The notes beneath the pieces are model-generated. The model was not told the origin of the DNA. It saw only the letters and a program-made list of their open reading frames with translations, and searched no databases. Positions 52,555 through 61,274 of a stretch of DNA of 64,000 nt are shown here, in pieces. Source of the DNA: Paenibacillus xylaniclasticus. GTDB taxonomy: Bacteria > Bacillota > Bacilli > Paenibacillales > Paenibacillaceae. The position numbers were made by a program, and so were the translations under genes. Location of the stretch: assembly GCF_004001065.1 (NCBI RefSeq), contig NZ_BIML01000005.1, positions 248,001-312,000 of the forward strand, given 5' to 3'. Position 1 is the stretch's first letter; every line of letters begins with the position of its first letter.

Positions 52555-53397
52555 ATGACTCTTAACCTGCAATCTGTCACGACTCTCCACAATGGCGTCA
52601 CGATGCCTTGGCTTGGCCTCGGCGTATTCCAGGTTGCTGAGGGCGAATCGGTCGTCGAAACGGTCAAATCCGCGATCCGCTTCGGTTACCGCAGCATTGA
52701 TACGGCAGCGATCTACGGCAACGAGCGAGGCGTCGGCCAAGGCGTCCGCGAAGCATTAGCCGAAACCGGCCTGAGCCGCTCTGAGCTGTTCATTACATCG
52801 AAGGTGTGGAACTCCGAGCTCGGCTACGAGTCCACACTCGCTGCATTCGACGCTACCCTGGAGAAGCTCGGTCTTGAATATTTGGATCTGTACCTCATTC
52901 ACTGGCCGGTTAAAGGCAAATATAAAGACGCTTGGCGCGCGCTGGAGACGCTGTATAAGCAGGGCCGCGTCCGCGCAATCGGCGTCAGCAACTTCCACGT
53001 GCATCACCTGGAGGATCTACTGGCCGATGCCGAGATAAAGCCGATGGTCGACCAAGTCGAGTACCATCCGCATCTGACGCAGCCAGAGCTTCATGCATTC
53101 TGCCGTGCCAACGGCATTCAGCTCGAAGCCTGGTCTCCGCTCAAGCAGGGCAATCTGCTGGACGAGCCGACGATCGTGATGCTGGCGGAGAAGTATGGCA
53201 AATCGGTTGCCCAAATTATTTTGCGCTGGGATCTGCAGAATGAGGTCGTGACGATTCCGAAGTCGGTCAAAGACCATCGGATCGCCGAGAACGGCTCCGT
53301 CTTCGACTTCGAGCTGTCGGCTGAAGACATGGCGCTGCTGAACGGCCTGAACCGCAACGAGCGCGTCGGCCCAGATCCGGACAATTTTAACTTCTAA
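52555..53397 (+). CDS. Aldo/keto reductase (YvgN/glyoxal-reductase-like)
   Basis: 280 residues. NADPH-dependent carbonyl reductase with the family tetrad: Asp and Tyr in IDTAAIYGNE, Lys in FITSKVWN, His in YLIHWPVK. C-terminal cofactor segment IPKSVKDHRIAENG. Matches YvgN/YtbE-type reductases acting on methylglyoxal and other small aldehydes. ATG 52555 follows AGGAGGAACACTCAAT; the earlier in-frame ATG at 52519 lies upstream of that ribosome binding site. Confidence 0.92.
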   Translation: MTLNLQSVTTLHNGVTMPWLGLGVFQVAEGESVVETVKSAIRFGYRSIDTAAIYGNERGVGQGVREALAETGLSRSELFITSKVWNSELGYESTLAAFDATLEKLGLEYLDLYLIHWPVKGKYKDAWRALETLYKQGRVRAIGVSNFHVHHLEDLLADAEIKPMVDQVEYHPHLTQPELHAFCRANGIQLEAWSPLKQGNLLDEPTIVMLAEKYGKSVAQIILRWDLQNEVVTIPKSVKDHRIAENGSVFDFELSAEDMALLNGLNRNERVGPDPDNFNF

Positions 53398-53418
53398 AAA
53401 TAGACGCATATAGGGAAG

Positions 53419-53463
53419 AAAGCTGCATCCGAGAACCGAAAGCTCTGGATGCAGCTTTTTTAT
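53419..53463 (+). terminator. Terminator after the aldo/keto reductase gene
   Basis: AAGCTGCATCC pairs with GGATGCAGCTT, followed by TTTTTATT. Confidence 0.92.
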
Positions 53464-53467
53464 TATT

Positions 53468-53496
53468 GAGAGGCTCCCTTAATGAGTTAGCCTCTC
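53468..53496. repeat. Second hairpin between convergent genes
   Basis: GAGAGGCT/AGCCTCTC, 8 pairs around 13 bases. Possibly a back-up terminator; weak U tract on both sides. Confidence 0.5.
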
Positions 53497-53593
53497 TCTA
53501 GTCGCTCCAGTTGGACTCTTACGACACACTTTTGGTTCTCAAGCGACAAATTTAGCTCCTTTTTCTCGCTCTCCCCCTCAATCAGCACGCCCA

Positions 53594-53630
53594 CAAAAAA
53601 CAGACGCTATTCTCATCGAATAACGTCTGC
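53594..53630 (-). terminator. Terminator after rlmN
   Basis: Minus strand: CAGACG-t-TATTCG pairs with GAATA-g-CGTCTG, followed by TTTTTTG. Confidence 0.9.
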
Positions 53631-53635
53631 TCGAA

Positions 53636-54703
53636 TTAAGCTTCCTTCGCCGCCCGAATCTGCTTGCTGCGCAGTTGACCGCATGCCGCGTCGATGTCAG
53701 CTCCGTGCTCCAGGCGAACGCTAACGCTCACATTGTTCTTCTTAAGCACATCATAGAAGGCCCGAATGGCCTCTTGCGTGCTGCGCTGATACTGACTATG
53801 CTCATCAACCGGATTGTACGGGATGAGATTGACGTTCACCAGTTCACGACGATCGCCGACGAGCGCCGCAAGCTCCTGCGCGTGCTCAATCCGGTCATTC
53901 ACGTCCTTGAGCAAAATATATTCAAACGTAATACGCCGCTTCGTCTTCGCCAAATAATAATCAATCGCGTCCATCAGCTTGACAATCGGGATAGCCTTGT
54001 TAATCTTCATGATCGACGTCCGCAGCTCATCGTTCGGTGCATGCAGCGAAACAGCCAGATTCGTGTTCAGGTCGGAATCAGCGAACTCTCTGATCTTGCC
54101 GGCAAGACCGCTCGTTGACACCGTAATATGACGAGGACCAATGGCCAATCCTTTATGATCCTTTACCGTATTGATGAAATCGGACATATTCTGATAGTTG
54201 TCGAACGGCTCTCCGATTCCCATCACCACGATGTGACTAACCCGTTCACCTTGTCCGGCCGCATCGAGATGCAGCTGCACTTTCATAATTTGCTCCGTAA
54301 TTTCTCCGCTCGACAGATCACGGCTCTTCGCCAGCAATCCGCTCGCACAAAAGCTGCAGCCAATGTTGCACCCGACCTGCGTCGTGACGCATACAGACAG
54401 TCCGAACTTATGCCGCATCAACACCGTCTCGATCAGATTGCCGTCAGACAGACGGAACAGAAACTTGATTGTGCCATCTGCTGATACCTGCTTCGTATGC
54501 TCCGTCAATGTCTGAATGCAAAAATGCTCCTTGAGCAGCGCGATGCAAGTCGGATGTACGTCATTCATTGCCGCGAAATCGGTTACCCGCTTCCGATACA
54601 GCCATTCCCATACTTGCGTCGCGCGGAATTTCTTATGTCCACGTTCTTGCAGCCAAGCGACCAGCTGGTCAAACGTAAATTGATATATCGATGGTTGGTT
54701 CAT
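53636..54703 (-). CDS. rlmN: Dual-specificity RNA methyltransferase RlmN
   Basis: 355 residues. Radical-SAM enzyme that methylates C2 of adenosine 2503 in 23S rRNA and A37 of some tRNAs. The CxxxCxxC cluster motif is Cys112, Cys116, Cys119 ([12 protein letters not shown]); the N-terminal [15 protein letters not shown] helical part and the second catalytic Cys (about 341, AACGQLR) are present. The usual housekeeping copy; single gene. It affects susceptibility to some ribosome-targeting drugs in other species, but this is ordinary family knowledge. Confidence 0.95.
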   Translation of the reverse strand: MNQPSIYQFTFDQLVAWLQERGHKKFRATQVWEWLYRKRVTDFAAMNDVHPTCIALLKEHFCIQTLTEHTKQVSADGTIKFLFRLSDGNLIETVLMRHKFGLSVCVTTQVGCNIGCSFCASGLLAKSRDLSSGEITEQIMKVQLHLDAAGQGERVSHIVVMGIGEPFDNYQNMSDFINTVKDHKGLAIGPRHITVSTSGLAGKIREFADSDLNTNLAVSLHAPNDELRTSIMKINKAIPIVKLMDAIDYYLAKTKRRITFEYILLKDVNDRIEHAQELAALVGDRRELVNVNLIPYNPVDEHSQYQRSTQEAIRAFYDVLKKNNVSVSVRLEHGADIDAACGQLRSKQIRAAKEA

Positions 54704-54810
54704 GAGTTATCCTCTCTTCAAAACGATTGATCCTACTGCCTATTGTCCCAGAACTGAGGAAGGAACACAAGAGTGCTCCATAAGCCAAGGAAAAAGAGGA
54801 TAGCCAATCA

Positions 54811-56037
54811 TTAATGACCTTCTACTTCGTCAACATGCTTCAGATACTTGCGGTTGAACCACAGGAACACGACGGACAGAACAACACACGCGCCGCCAAC
54901 CGTGAACGGCATATGCGGGTCGTACCATTCAGACAGCTTGCCCGCCAGATAAGGAGCAATTGCACCGCCGATAAAGCGCAAGAAGCTATATGCGGCCGAG
55001 GCTGTCGAGCGTACGATTGTCGAAGCGTTCATAACGCCCGTTGTAATGAGGGTGTTGTTATTCCCGAGAAATGCGCCTGACAGAACAACCATCCATATGA
55101 CAACTTCCTTCTCATACGTCCAGTTCGCGATGACGAACAACGTAGCTGCGAACAGAAGCAGCTGCACACACATGGCCGGAACCGTGCCCTGCCATTTCTG
55201 CAGCTTAGGCGCAACGAATACGGACGTGAACGCCAACAGCAGTCCCCAGCCGAGGAATACATAGCCGAGCTGATGCTCGTGGAGATGATGAATGTGACCC
55301 AACACCAGCGCTGCATATACAAGCAAGGTAAAAAAACCAAAATTATAAAGAAACGCTGTAATGCCGAACGTACGAAGGGCGCGGTTTTTCAGCGCGCGGA
55401 ACGGGTCAAGCATCGACGTCTTCTTCTTCGGAGCACCTGTCAATTTATTTGGTGATGGCATCAGCACCATGAGCAGAATGAACGCGAATACCATCAAGCC
55501 TGCTACACCGAAGAAAGGACCGCGCCATGAGATCGCGCCCAGCTCACCGCCGAGCAGCGGGCCGACCGAAATACCAAGACCGACGGCAACCTCGAATAGA
55601 ATGATGGAGCGTGCGACGCCCGCTTTAGACAAAGAGACGACAGCCGTAAGCGCCGTTGCAACGAACATCGCGTTGCCCAGACCCCAGCCTCCGCGCAGCA
55701 GGACGAGTCCTAATACACTGTTAGATAAGCCACCTAAGAACGAGAATATAGCAATAACAATAACGCCCATAACGAGCGTCCATTTGATGCCTAACCGTGA
55801 GGAAATAACGCCCGTAATAAGCATCGCGATCGCCATGACGGCATTGTAGCTCGTGAAGAGCAGCGTGACGTCTGAATCGGATGCATTAAAATTTTTCGCG
55901 ATGGACGGCAGGATCGGGTCGACAAGACCCAAACCCATGAAGGCAATAATGCAGGCGAAAATAACCGCCCATACCGCCATCGGCTGGCTAAACATGCCAA
56001 CCTTGGGTTGCTCTTTAGAATGCATACTTTTGCTCAA
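54811..56037 (-). CDS. MFS drug-efflux-type transporter
   Basis: 408 residues, twelve membrane segments. First segments AVIFACIIAFMGLGLVDPIL and the loop 2-3 motif GVISSRLGIKWTLVMG; motif C-like GLGISVGPLLGGELG in helix 5, the mark of drug:proton antiporters. Similar in size and layout to Bacillus YfmO. Its promoter lies about 160 bases upstream and carries a MerR-type operator (56218-56241), yet no MerR gene is in the window. Confidence 0.88.
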   Translation of the reverse strand: MSKSMHSKEQPKVGMFSQPMAVWAVIFACIIAFMGLGLVDPILPSIAKNFNASDSDVTLLFTSYNAVMAIAMLITGVISSRLGIKWTLVMGVIVIAIFSFLGGLSNSVLGLVLLRGGWGLGNAMFVATALTAVVSLSKAGVARSIILFEVAVGLGISVGPLLGGELGAISWRGPFFGVAGLMVFAFILLMVLMPSPNKLTGAPKKKTSMLDPFRALKNRALRTFGITAFLYNFGFFTLLVYAALVLGHIHHLHEHQLGYVFLGWGLLLAFTSVFVAPKLQKWQGTVPAMCVQLLLFAATLFVIANWTYEKEVVIWMVVLSGAFLGNNNTLITTGVMNASTIVRSTASAAYSFLRFIGGAIAPYLAGKLSEWYDPHMPFTVGGACVVLSVVFLWFNRKYLKHVDEVEGH

Positions 56038-56201
56038 ACTCCTTTAATTTAGCTGAAATTTTATACTTGCTTCTGATCGATGATCAGCTGCAGCTGCGCC
56101 TACCAGACGACCCAGCACCTAACTACTCGCTGCTGCATCACTTTTCGTGTCACACCAGACGGTCGATACCTTCAGCACTGCTTCTAAACAAAGCATGTCA
56201 T

Positions 56202-56241
56202 ATATTACTTAATACTAAAGCTTACGTCAACGTTAACTTTT
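56202..56241 (-). promoter_or_regulatory. MFS promoter with MerR-type dyad
   Basis: Minus strand: TTGACG (56230-56225), 17-base spacer, TAATAT (56207-56202). Across the -35 lies an 11-2-11 dyad (56218-56241): half sites AAAGTTAACGT and ACGTAAGCTTT match at 9 of 11 positions. Half sites of this kind (AAGTTAACGT) are typical of MerR-family regulators. Confidence 0.5.
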
Positions 56242-56331
56242 GGCCAGCACTGCACTATAGATAGAGAAACTCGTCTGTCATTGCCTTGCAGTTTCCGATA
56301 AATACCTGCGATAATGGGGCACAGACGCAGA

Positions 56332-56368
56332 CAGGACCGGGCATCATCATCCGATGACACCGGTCCTG
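56332..56368 (-). terminator. Hairpin after the small unknown gene
   Basis: CAGGACCGG/CCGGTCCTG with an inner CATC/GATG pair; no strong U tract (TCTGCGTC). Confidence 0.5.
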
Positions 56369-56409
56369 ACGAATTGCAGCCCATGCGATGCAGCTGCCTT
56401 CATAAGCTC

Positions 56410-56694
56410 TTAATAAACCTTCAACGCGCGGCCCTTCTCGTCGAGCACGAACTTGCTCTTGCGAACCGCCGAGCCGTCCTTGAACATGACGACGACTCTA
56501 GCCGAAGGATCGGAACGGTCGACCTCCGTCTTGTAGCCCTGCGTGTTCACGAGCTCCAAAATTTCATCCAACCCCATGTCCTTATAACCATAAAAGCCGC
56601 TAAGACCCGCCCATTCCTTGAGCAGGACATGTACTCGGTGATCTAGCTTGTCCGGACCCGTGACAGGCCGGCTGGTACTGCTTCGTCTAGCCAT
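56410..56694 (-). CDS. Small conserved-looking protein of unknown function
   Basis: 94 residues from ATG 56694, nine bases after GGAGGAG; an upstream in-frame ATG lacks support. Arg/Ser-rich start (MARRSSTSRP), then a compact domain with LLKEWAGLSGFYGYKDMGLDEILELV and MFKDGSAVRKSKFVLDEKG. No family recognised, no membrane segment. It is 82 bases downstream of a GNAT gene on the same strand. Confidence 0.65.
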   Translation of the reverse strand: MARRSSTSRPVTGPDKLDHRVHVLLKEWAGLSGFYGYKDMGLDEILELVNTQGYKTEVDRSDPSARVVVMFKDGSAVRKSKFVLDEKGRALKVY

Positions 56695-56776
56695 ATATGC
56701 GTTCTCCTCCGCAATTAACATCCATTCGCGCACTTGGTGCCGCTCATGAAATCATAGCATTTCGTGGAGCTTTCGT

Positions 56777-57355
56777 CTATTCTCCCGGTTTTATTGCGAC
56801 ACGTCTGCTGTACAGTTCCATGTCTAAGGACAACTCCGTTCCTGCCTCCAGCGGCTCCAGCCGCTTCGAGTAACACTGACGCATCACTCCGCCATACATT
56901 GGACGGGTAAACTGAACTGTCAGCCCAGCCTCCTCGAGATTCCGTATGCTTGGCGCATTGTCAGGATGAACCGTTGCGTATAGGTATAGCATCCCCTTCT
57001 CCCGTGCCCGCTGCTCTCGAATCCGGCTGAACAGCCGCTGCAGTCCGAGTCCCCGTGCTGACTCATGAACAATAGTCCCATCAAGCACGGCCACCTTCAC
57101 CAACTCCTCCTGCGGAACGCCAAATTCACTTCCAAGATTCCAGTTCCGATTCCCCGGAAAAGACAGCACAGAGTAAGCAACAAGCCGTCCGTCCTGAAAG
57201 GCCCCATAGATCCCGCCCAGCTCCTCAACATGCGTGTAGAAATAAGCCTCATCATCCACTGCATACAGCGTCTTCGATGGAAGCCGTGATACGACATCCT
57301 CCATCAGCGCATATACTGCCGGCACTTCCTCCGCAACGATGCGGCGAATCTCCAT
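56777..57355 (-). CDS. GNAT family N-acetyltransferase
   Basis: 192 residues. Acetyl-CoA binding region LDGTIVHESARGLGLQRLFSR (about 88-109) and the later YATVHPDNAPSIRNLEEAGL, a typical motif B with the Asn-Glu-Ala-Gly turn. Substrate unknown. Starts at ATG 57355. Confidence 0.85.
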   Translation of the reverse strand: MEIRRIVAEEVPAVYALMEDVVSRLPSKTLYAVDDEAYFYTHVEELGGIYGAFQDGRLVAYSVLSFPGNRNWNLGSEFGVPQEELVKVAVLDGTIVHESARGLGLQRLFSRIREQRAREKGMLYLYATVHPDNAPSIRNLEEAGLTVQFTRPMYGGVMRQCYSKRLEPLEAGTELSLDMELYSRRVAIKPGE

Positions 57356-57673
57356 GCGATCCTCATTCCTTTATGCGAACTCTTAGGCAGCAGCCCAAGT
57401 GTCTTTATTTTATGACGGCCTCAGTGAATTTCCAAGTGCTTCTAGAGGCATAATCAGCCCGCATATGCCGCCGAAATTGTGCCCGTTTGGATGCCAAATC
57501 AGGGCGATAAGACGCTTGACAGCGAATTAATCAGAGGATGCGCCAAGCCTCCTGTCCTCACGTGCTTTGAATTGTCCAGTTCTACCTTCTAATACAACCC
57601 AGCTTATGACAAAATAAGCATCGCGTCTACCATCGACGCGATGCTTATCTTCTATATAACGTAGCCCCTGCTA
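57356..57673. other. Intergenic region between thiE end and the GNAT gene
   Basis: 318 bases with no gene seen. It holds the thi operon terminator (57611-57650) and, presumably, the promoter of the GNAT gene. Nothing else recognised. Confidence 0.5.
57611..57650 (-). terminator. Terminator of the thiMDE operon
   Basis: ATAAGCATCGCGTC/GACGCGATGCTTAT, 14 pairs; on the minus strand followed by TTTTGTC. Confidence 0.9.
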
Positions 57674-58363
57674 CTACCCCCGCTCCACCAAACCTTGCGT
57701 CACCGCAAGCCGGAGAGCTTCCGCCGCGGCGCGCTCGTCGGCCGCATGCGTAATCGCCGTAATGACGGAGACACCGTCTGCTCCCTCACGCACAACGCCC
57801 GAGGCGTTATCCGATGTAATACCGCCGATGCCGACGATCGGGATATGCAGTCCGTGCTCCCGCATCTCCTCCAGCACAGCTAGTCCAGAGGCCGCCTTCG
57901 CATCCTCCTTCGTCGTCGTGCTGAACAGCGGCCCGACACCGATATAATCGGCCCCGCTTCGAATCGCCGCCTCCGCTTCGGCAAGATCATAAGCAGACAC
58001 CCCAAGAATGCGGTCTTCGCCAATCCGACGTCTCACCTCTGCCGCCATTTCGTCCTCCTGGCCGACATGAACGCCGTCTGCATCTAGAGCGAGCGCAAGG
58101 TCGACGTCGTCGTTGACGATGAACGGAACGCCGTGCTTGCGGCACAGCCCGCGCAGCTGCGATGCCAGCGCAAGACGATCATCGCCCGTAAGTGCACCAG
58201 TGCCTTTCTCCCGGTACTGGAACATCGTCACGCCGCCGGCAATCGCCGCTTCCAGCACAGCGACTGGCTCCTTCAAGCAATTGTTGCTGCCCATTATGAG
58301 ATACACCTGCAGCAGCCTGCGAAGGGTCTCCTCCTGACGCCAAGCTACAGCCGCCGCGCTCAT
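57674..58363 (-). CDS. thiE: Thiamine phosphate synthase
   Basis: 229 residues from ATG 58363, overlapping the thiD stop as ATGA. Joins HMP-PP and HET-P to thiamine phosphate. TIM-barrel motifs: [37 protein letters not shown] (in two parts), [16 protein letters not shown], and phosphate-binding [10 protein letters not shown]. The extra N-terminal residues ([17 protein letters not shown]) precede the barrel. Last gene of the riboswitch-controlled operon. Confidence 0.94.
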   Translation of the reverse strand: MSAAAVAWRQEETLRRLLQVYLIMGSNNCLKEPVAVLEAAIAGGVTMFQYREKGTGALTGDDRLALASQLRGLCRKHGVPFIVNDDVDLALALDADGVHVGQEDEMAAEVRRRIGEDRILGVSAYDLAEAEAAIRSGADYIGVGPLFSTTTKEDAKAASGLAVLEEMREHGLHIPIVGIGGITSDNASGVVREGADGVSVITAITHAADERAAAEALRLAVTQGLVERG

Positions 58364-59205
58364 TCGCCTGCTCCTTGCGAAGCTGCCGATTGTGCCGATA
58401 GCTGCCGCTTCTTGTACGCCCAATGGTTCGTCGGCCCATGGCCCCTTCCGATATGCAGCGTATCCTCGATTGCCGCCTCAATGAACGCCTTCGCCACCTC
58501 CACCGATTGCAGCACACCGCGCCCCTTCGCCAGCTCTGCCGTTACAGCCGCTGCGAATGTGCAGCCTGTCCCATGCGTATGTCTTGTCACCAATCGCGGA
58601 CTACGGAATTCATAAAAGTCTCGTCCGTCGAACAACAGATCAATGACGGTATGAGGATCGGATTCGTCATGACCGCCCTTCATCACGACATTGCGTGCGC
58701 CTTGACCGGCGATGATGCGGGCCGCTTCCTTACGATCCTCCAGACTGCGAATCTTCATTCCTGCAATCAGCTCCGCCTCGGGGACGTTCGGCGTCACGAC
58801 GAGCGCCAGCGGCATCACCACCTCACGCAGTGCGCGCAGCGCTTCCTCCATAAGCAGAACAGAGCCGCCCTTGGCCACCATAACCGGATCAATGACAACT
58901 TTGTCCCATTTATACTGGACAATCTTCTCCGCCACGCCGCGGATAATATCGGTGTTGAACAGCATGCCTGTCTTCACAGCATCCGTCCCCATATCCTCAC
59001 CAATTGCGTCCATCTGCTTCTGCACCGCCTCAACCGTCAGCGGGTAAATGCCATGTACGCCAAGTGTATTCTGCGCCGTTACCGCCGTCAGCGCCGTCAT
59101 ACCGAATACACCCAGCTCCTGAAACGTCTTCAGATCGGCCTGGATGCCCGCTCCGCCGCCGCTGTCTGAGCCAGCTACCGTTAATGCTTTCGCCGTTGCT
59201 GTCAT
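58360..59205 (-). CDS. thiD: Hydroxymethylpyrimidine/phosphomethylpyrimidine kinase
   Basis: 281 residues. Phosphorylates HMP and HMP-P to HMP-PP. Ribokinase-like fold: [18 protein letters not shown] near the start, DPVMVAKGG, and the anion-hole motif [13 protein letters not shown] 59205 is seven bases after TAGGAG; the ATG at 59211 sits too close to it. Middle gene of thiM-thiD-thiE, 24 bases after thiM and overlapping thiE by four bases. Confidence 0.94.
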   Translation of the reverse strand: MTATAKALTVAGSDSGGGAGIQADLKTFQELGVFGMTALTAVTAQNTLGVHGIYPLTVEAVQKQMDAIGEDMGTDAVKTGMLFNTDIIRGVAEKIVQYKWDKVVIDPVMVAKGGSVLLMEEALRALREVVMPLALVVTPNVPEAELIAGMKIRSLEDRKEAARIIAGQGARNVVMKGGHDESDPHTVIDLLFDGRDFYEFRSPRLVTRHTHGTGCTFAAAVTAELAKGRGVLQSVEVAKAFIEAAIEDTLHIGRGHGPTNHWAYKKRQLSAQSAASQGAGE

Positions 59206-59229
59206 ACCCATTCTCCTAACCCTTTGTTT

Positions 59230-60036
59230 CTATAGTTTCTCGATCCGGCCAAGACGCTGAACATCATCTGCCGAGACGAGTGCCAATTGGTTCAAGAACT
59301 CGATCTGGAAGCTGCCCGGACCTTGCTCCTTCGTCTTGCCCGCTGCAATTTCCGCCGCTACACCGTATACGACAAGCGCCGCTGCCGAAGCTTGTACGAG
59401 ATCCGGCTCGACAGCGGCGAAGGCTCCGACGACCGATGTCAGCAAGCAGCCTGTTCCCGTTACGCGGGTCAGAATCGCATCCCCGTTATGGATTACATAC
59501 GTATCTGTGCCATTCGACACGACGTCGTCCTTGCCCGTAATGATTGCCACCGTATTCAGTTGACGGGCAGCCGTCTGCGCGAGTTCCACAACGTTGCCGT
59601 CGCCCGCGCCGGCGTCGACGCCTTTGATCTGCCAGGCTTGACCGACGACGTTCGCCACCTCTGCCGCATTGCCCCGAATCGCCGACACGCGGAGCTCCTT
59701 CATGATGTCCTGAGATACGCGCGTACGATAGGCTGTTGCGCCTGCGCCGACCGGATCAAAAATAACCGGGACGCCATGCTCATTGGCCGAAGCGCCGGCA
59801 ATCTTCATCGCCGCGACATCGATCTCGTTCAACGTTCCAATATTCAGAACGAGCGCCCCAGATATTTTCGCAATGTCTGCCACTTCCTCCTTAGCATACG
59901 CCATTATCGGCGAAGCACCCAACGCAAGCAGACCATTCGCTGTAAAATTCGTCACCACGACATTCGTCATGCTCGTAACGAGCGGATTACGGGATCTAAC
60001 CTCATCAAGAAGCTTGGTTACGTTCTTAATGTTCAT
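59230..60036 (-). CDS. thiM: Hydroxyethylthiazole kinase
   Basis: 268 residues. Phosphorylates the thiazole HET for salvage into thiamine. Visible: [29 protein letters not shown] (in two blocks), [14 protein letters not shown], and [14 protein letters not shown] with the catalytic Cys region. I chose ATG 60036 (MNIKNVTK); AGAGAGG lies 11 bases upstream; the open frame extends to 60057. First gene of the operon, directly below the TPP riboswitch and its terminator. Confidence 0.94.
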   Translation of the reverse strand: MNIKNVTKLLDEVRSRNPLVTSMTNVVVTNFTANGLLALGASPIMAYAKEEVADIAKISGALVLNIGTLNEIDVAAMKIAGASANEHGVPVIFDPVGAGATAYRTRVSQDIMKELRVSAIRGNAAEVANVVGQAWQIKGVDAGAGDGNVVELAQTAARQLNTVAIITGKDDVVSNGTDTYVIHNGDAILTRVTGTGCLLTSVVGAFAAVEPDLVQASAAALVVYGVAAEIAAGKTKEQGPGSFQIEFLNQLALVSADDVQRLGRIEKL

Positions 60037-60080
60037 TCTTAAATCAACCTCTCTCATCTATGAAATATTGGACGATATGC

Positions 60081-60116
60081 AAAAAGCGCTTTGCCTGCAG
60101 GAGCAAGCGAAGCGCT
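60081..60116 (-). terminator. Riboswitch expression-platform terminator
   Basis: Minus strand: AGCGCTT pairs with AAAGCGCT over a loop of about 20 bases (which contains CTGCAG), followed by TTTTGC. It lies between the TPP aptamer and thiM. Confidence 0.82.
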
Positions 60117-60138
60117 ATTCATCACACTTAGCGGTATA

Positions 60139-60228
60139 CGTGTCCCTACACTGGCATTACCCAACAGGTTATGACGGTCTATGACGGATTAGCCATACTC
60201 TCAGCCTGCTTCCACAAGCTCCCGAATC
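60139..60228 (-). promoter_or_regulatory. TPP riboswitch (THI element) upstream of thiMDE
   Basis: Minus strand shows the conserved aptamer words in order: CGGGAGCT, GGCTGAGAG, then GACC, AACCTG, TGGGTAATGCCAG and GTAGGGA, the standard thiamine pyrophosphate aptamer. When TPP is bound the terminator at 60081-60116 should form and switch the thi genes off. Confidence 0.93.
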
Positions 60229-60245
60229 GATATGTAATTGCGATC

Positions 60246-60274
60246 AGTTTATTACATTCCGCTCCAAATTACAA
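60246..60274 (-). promoter_or_regulatory. Likely sigma-A promoter of the thi operon
   Basis: TTGTAA (60274-60269), 17-base spacer, TAAACT (60251-60246); start near 60238, about 10 bases before the aptamer. Confidence 0.5.
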
Positions 60275-60278
60275 TGGT

Positions 60279-61097
60279 TTACGGCGAAGCTAGCTGCCGC
60301 AGCCGCTCTCTAGCATCACCCTGTGCGGCTGGAATATGAAGCACGATTCGAAGCATCGGATACTCCGATGCCGTCAACGTAACAGGCCGTACGCTCATAC
60401 GACCGACCACAGGATGATCAATCAATTTGTCACTACCATAAGTCACTTGAATGTCTTGCAGCTCCCACCACTGCCGGAACTCTGAGCATCGCTCGTACAG
60501 CTCCTGAGCCATCGTCTCGTCCTGCAGCAGCCTGCCGGAGCGGTACAACGCCAATATAGATTGCGCATCCTTCTCCCAATTGACGAACAGTCGGCGCATA
60601 ACCGGGTTCATGAAATTCATCCACAGCAGGTTTCGTTCACGTCCAGCCAGCAGAGCAAAATCAATCGTAAATACACGGCAGGCCGCTTCATTCCAAGCCA
60701 CGATATCCCACTGCTCGTCAATGGCAAATGCCGGGAGCTCGGCCCATGAATCTAATATTGCCTGAAGCTTATAATCAACGGCTGGCTCGGCGGCCGCAGC
60801 ACTGTATTCAGCAGCATCGAAGACAAGGTAGAATAAATGCCTGCGCTCTGCCGCATTGAGCTGCAGCGCACGAGCAACGCTGTCCAGCACCTGTGGAGAT
60901 ACGTTTATCTTCCTCCCCTGCTCCAGCCATGTATACCATGAGACGCTAACCCCTGCGATATGGGCAAGCTCTTCTCTCCGAAGGCCGGGTGTGCGACGTC
61001 TTCTCCCGATCTCAAAACCGTACTCCGACGGATTAAGCCTCTCCCGGCGCATACGCAGAAACTGTCCCAACTCCGTCCGCCGACCGTCATCCTTCAT
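60279..61097 (-). CDS. XRE-family regulator with MmyB-type ligand domain
   Basis: 272 residues. N-terminal helix-turn-helix: TPGLRREELAHIAGVSVSWYTWLEQGR, typical of the MmyB-like group (here read in parts), then a PAS-like ligand-binding domain (ILDSWAELPAFAIDEQWDIVAWN; SRR-type end LRIVLHIPAA). Such regulators usually control an adjacent oxidoreductase gene, here the divergent aldo/keto reductase. The intergenic direct repeats GATAACCAAA are the candidate operator. Ligand unknown. Confidence 0.88.
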   Translation of the reverse strand: MKDDGRRTELGQFLRMRRERLNPSEYGFEIGRRRRTPGLRREELAHIAGVSVSWYTWLEQGRKINVSPQVLDSVARALQLNAAERRHLFYLVFDAAEYSAAAAEPAVDYKLQAILDSWAELPAFAIDEQWDIVAWNEAACRVFTIDFALLAGRERNLLWMNFMNPVMRRLFVNWEKDAQSILALYRSGRLLQDETMAQELYERCSEFRQWWELQDIQVTYGSDKLIDHPVVGRMSVRPVTLTASEYPMLRIVLHIPAAQGDARERLRQLASP

Positions 61098-61160
61098 CTC
61101 GCTTCACCTTCTCCCTATACAGTTTCCATTGTCTATTCATACTGGTGGTGTCAGACCTAG

Positions 61161-61186
61161 GATAACCAAACCTATCGATAACCAAA
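61161..61186. promoter_or_regulatory. Direct repeats between divergent regulator and reductase genes
   Basis: GATAACCAAA at 61161-61170 and again at 61177-61186 (16 bases start to start), with the palindrome TATCGATA (61173-61180) between and overlapping. Likely operator for the XRE-type regulator. Confidence 0.5.
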
Positions 61187-61274
61187 TATATCCATGCCAT
61201 AATGATACCATAGGAGCAATCTATTCAAAATCTATTACAGCCGCAAAGCTGCAGCACAAAGGAGAGAATAATCG

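Larger units (their letters stand above)
56038..56409. other. Intergenic region upstream of the MFS gene
   Basis: No gene seen in these 372 bases. Contains the MFS promoter and MerR-like operator (56202-56241) and a hairpin (56332-56368) after the small unknown gene. The 160-base leader of the MFS gene shows no clear ORF or terminator. Confidence 0.5.
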
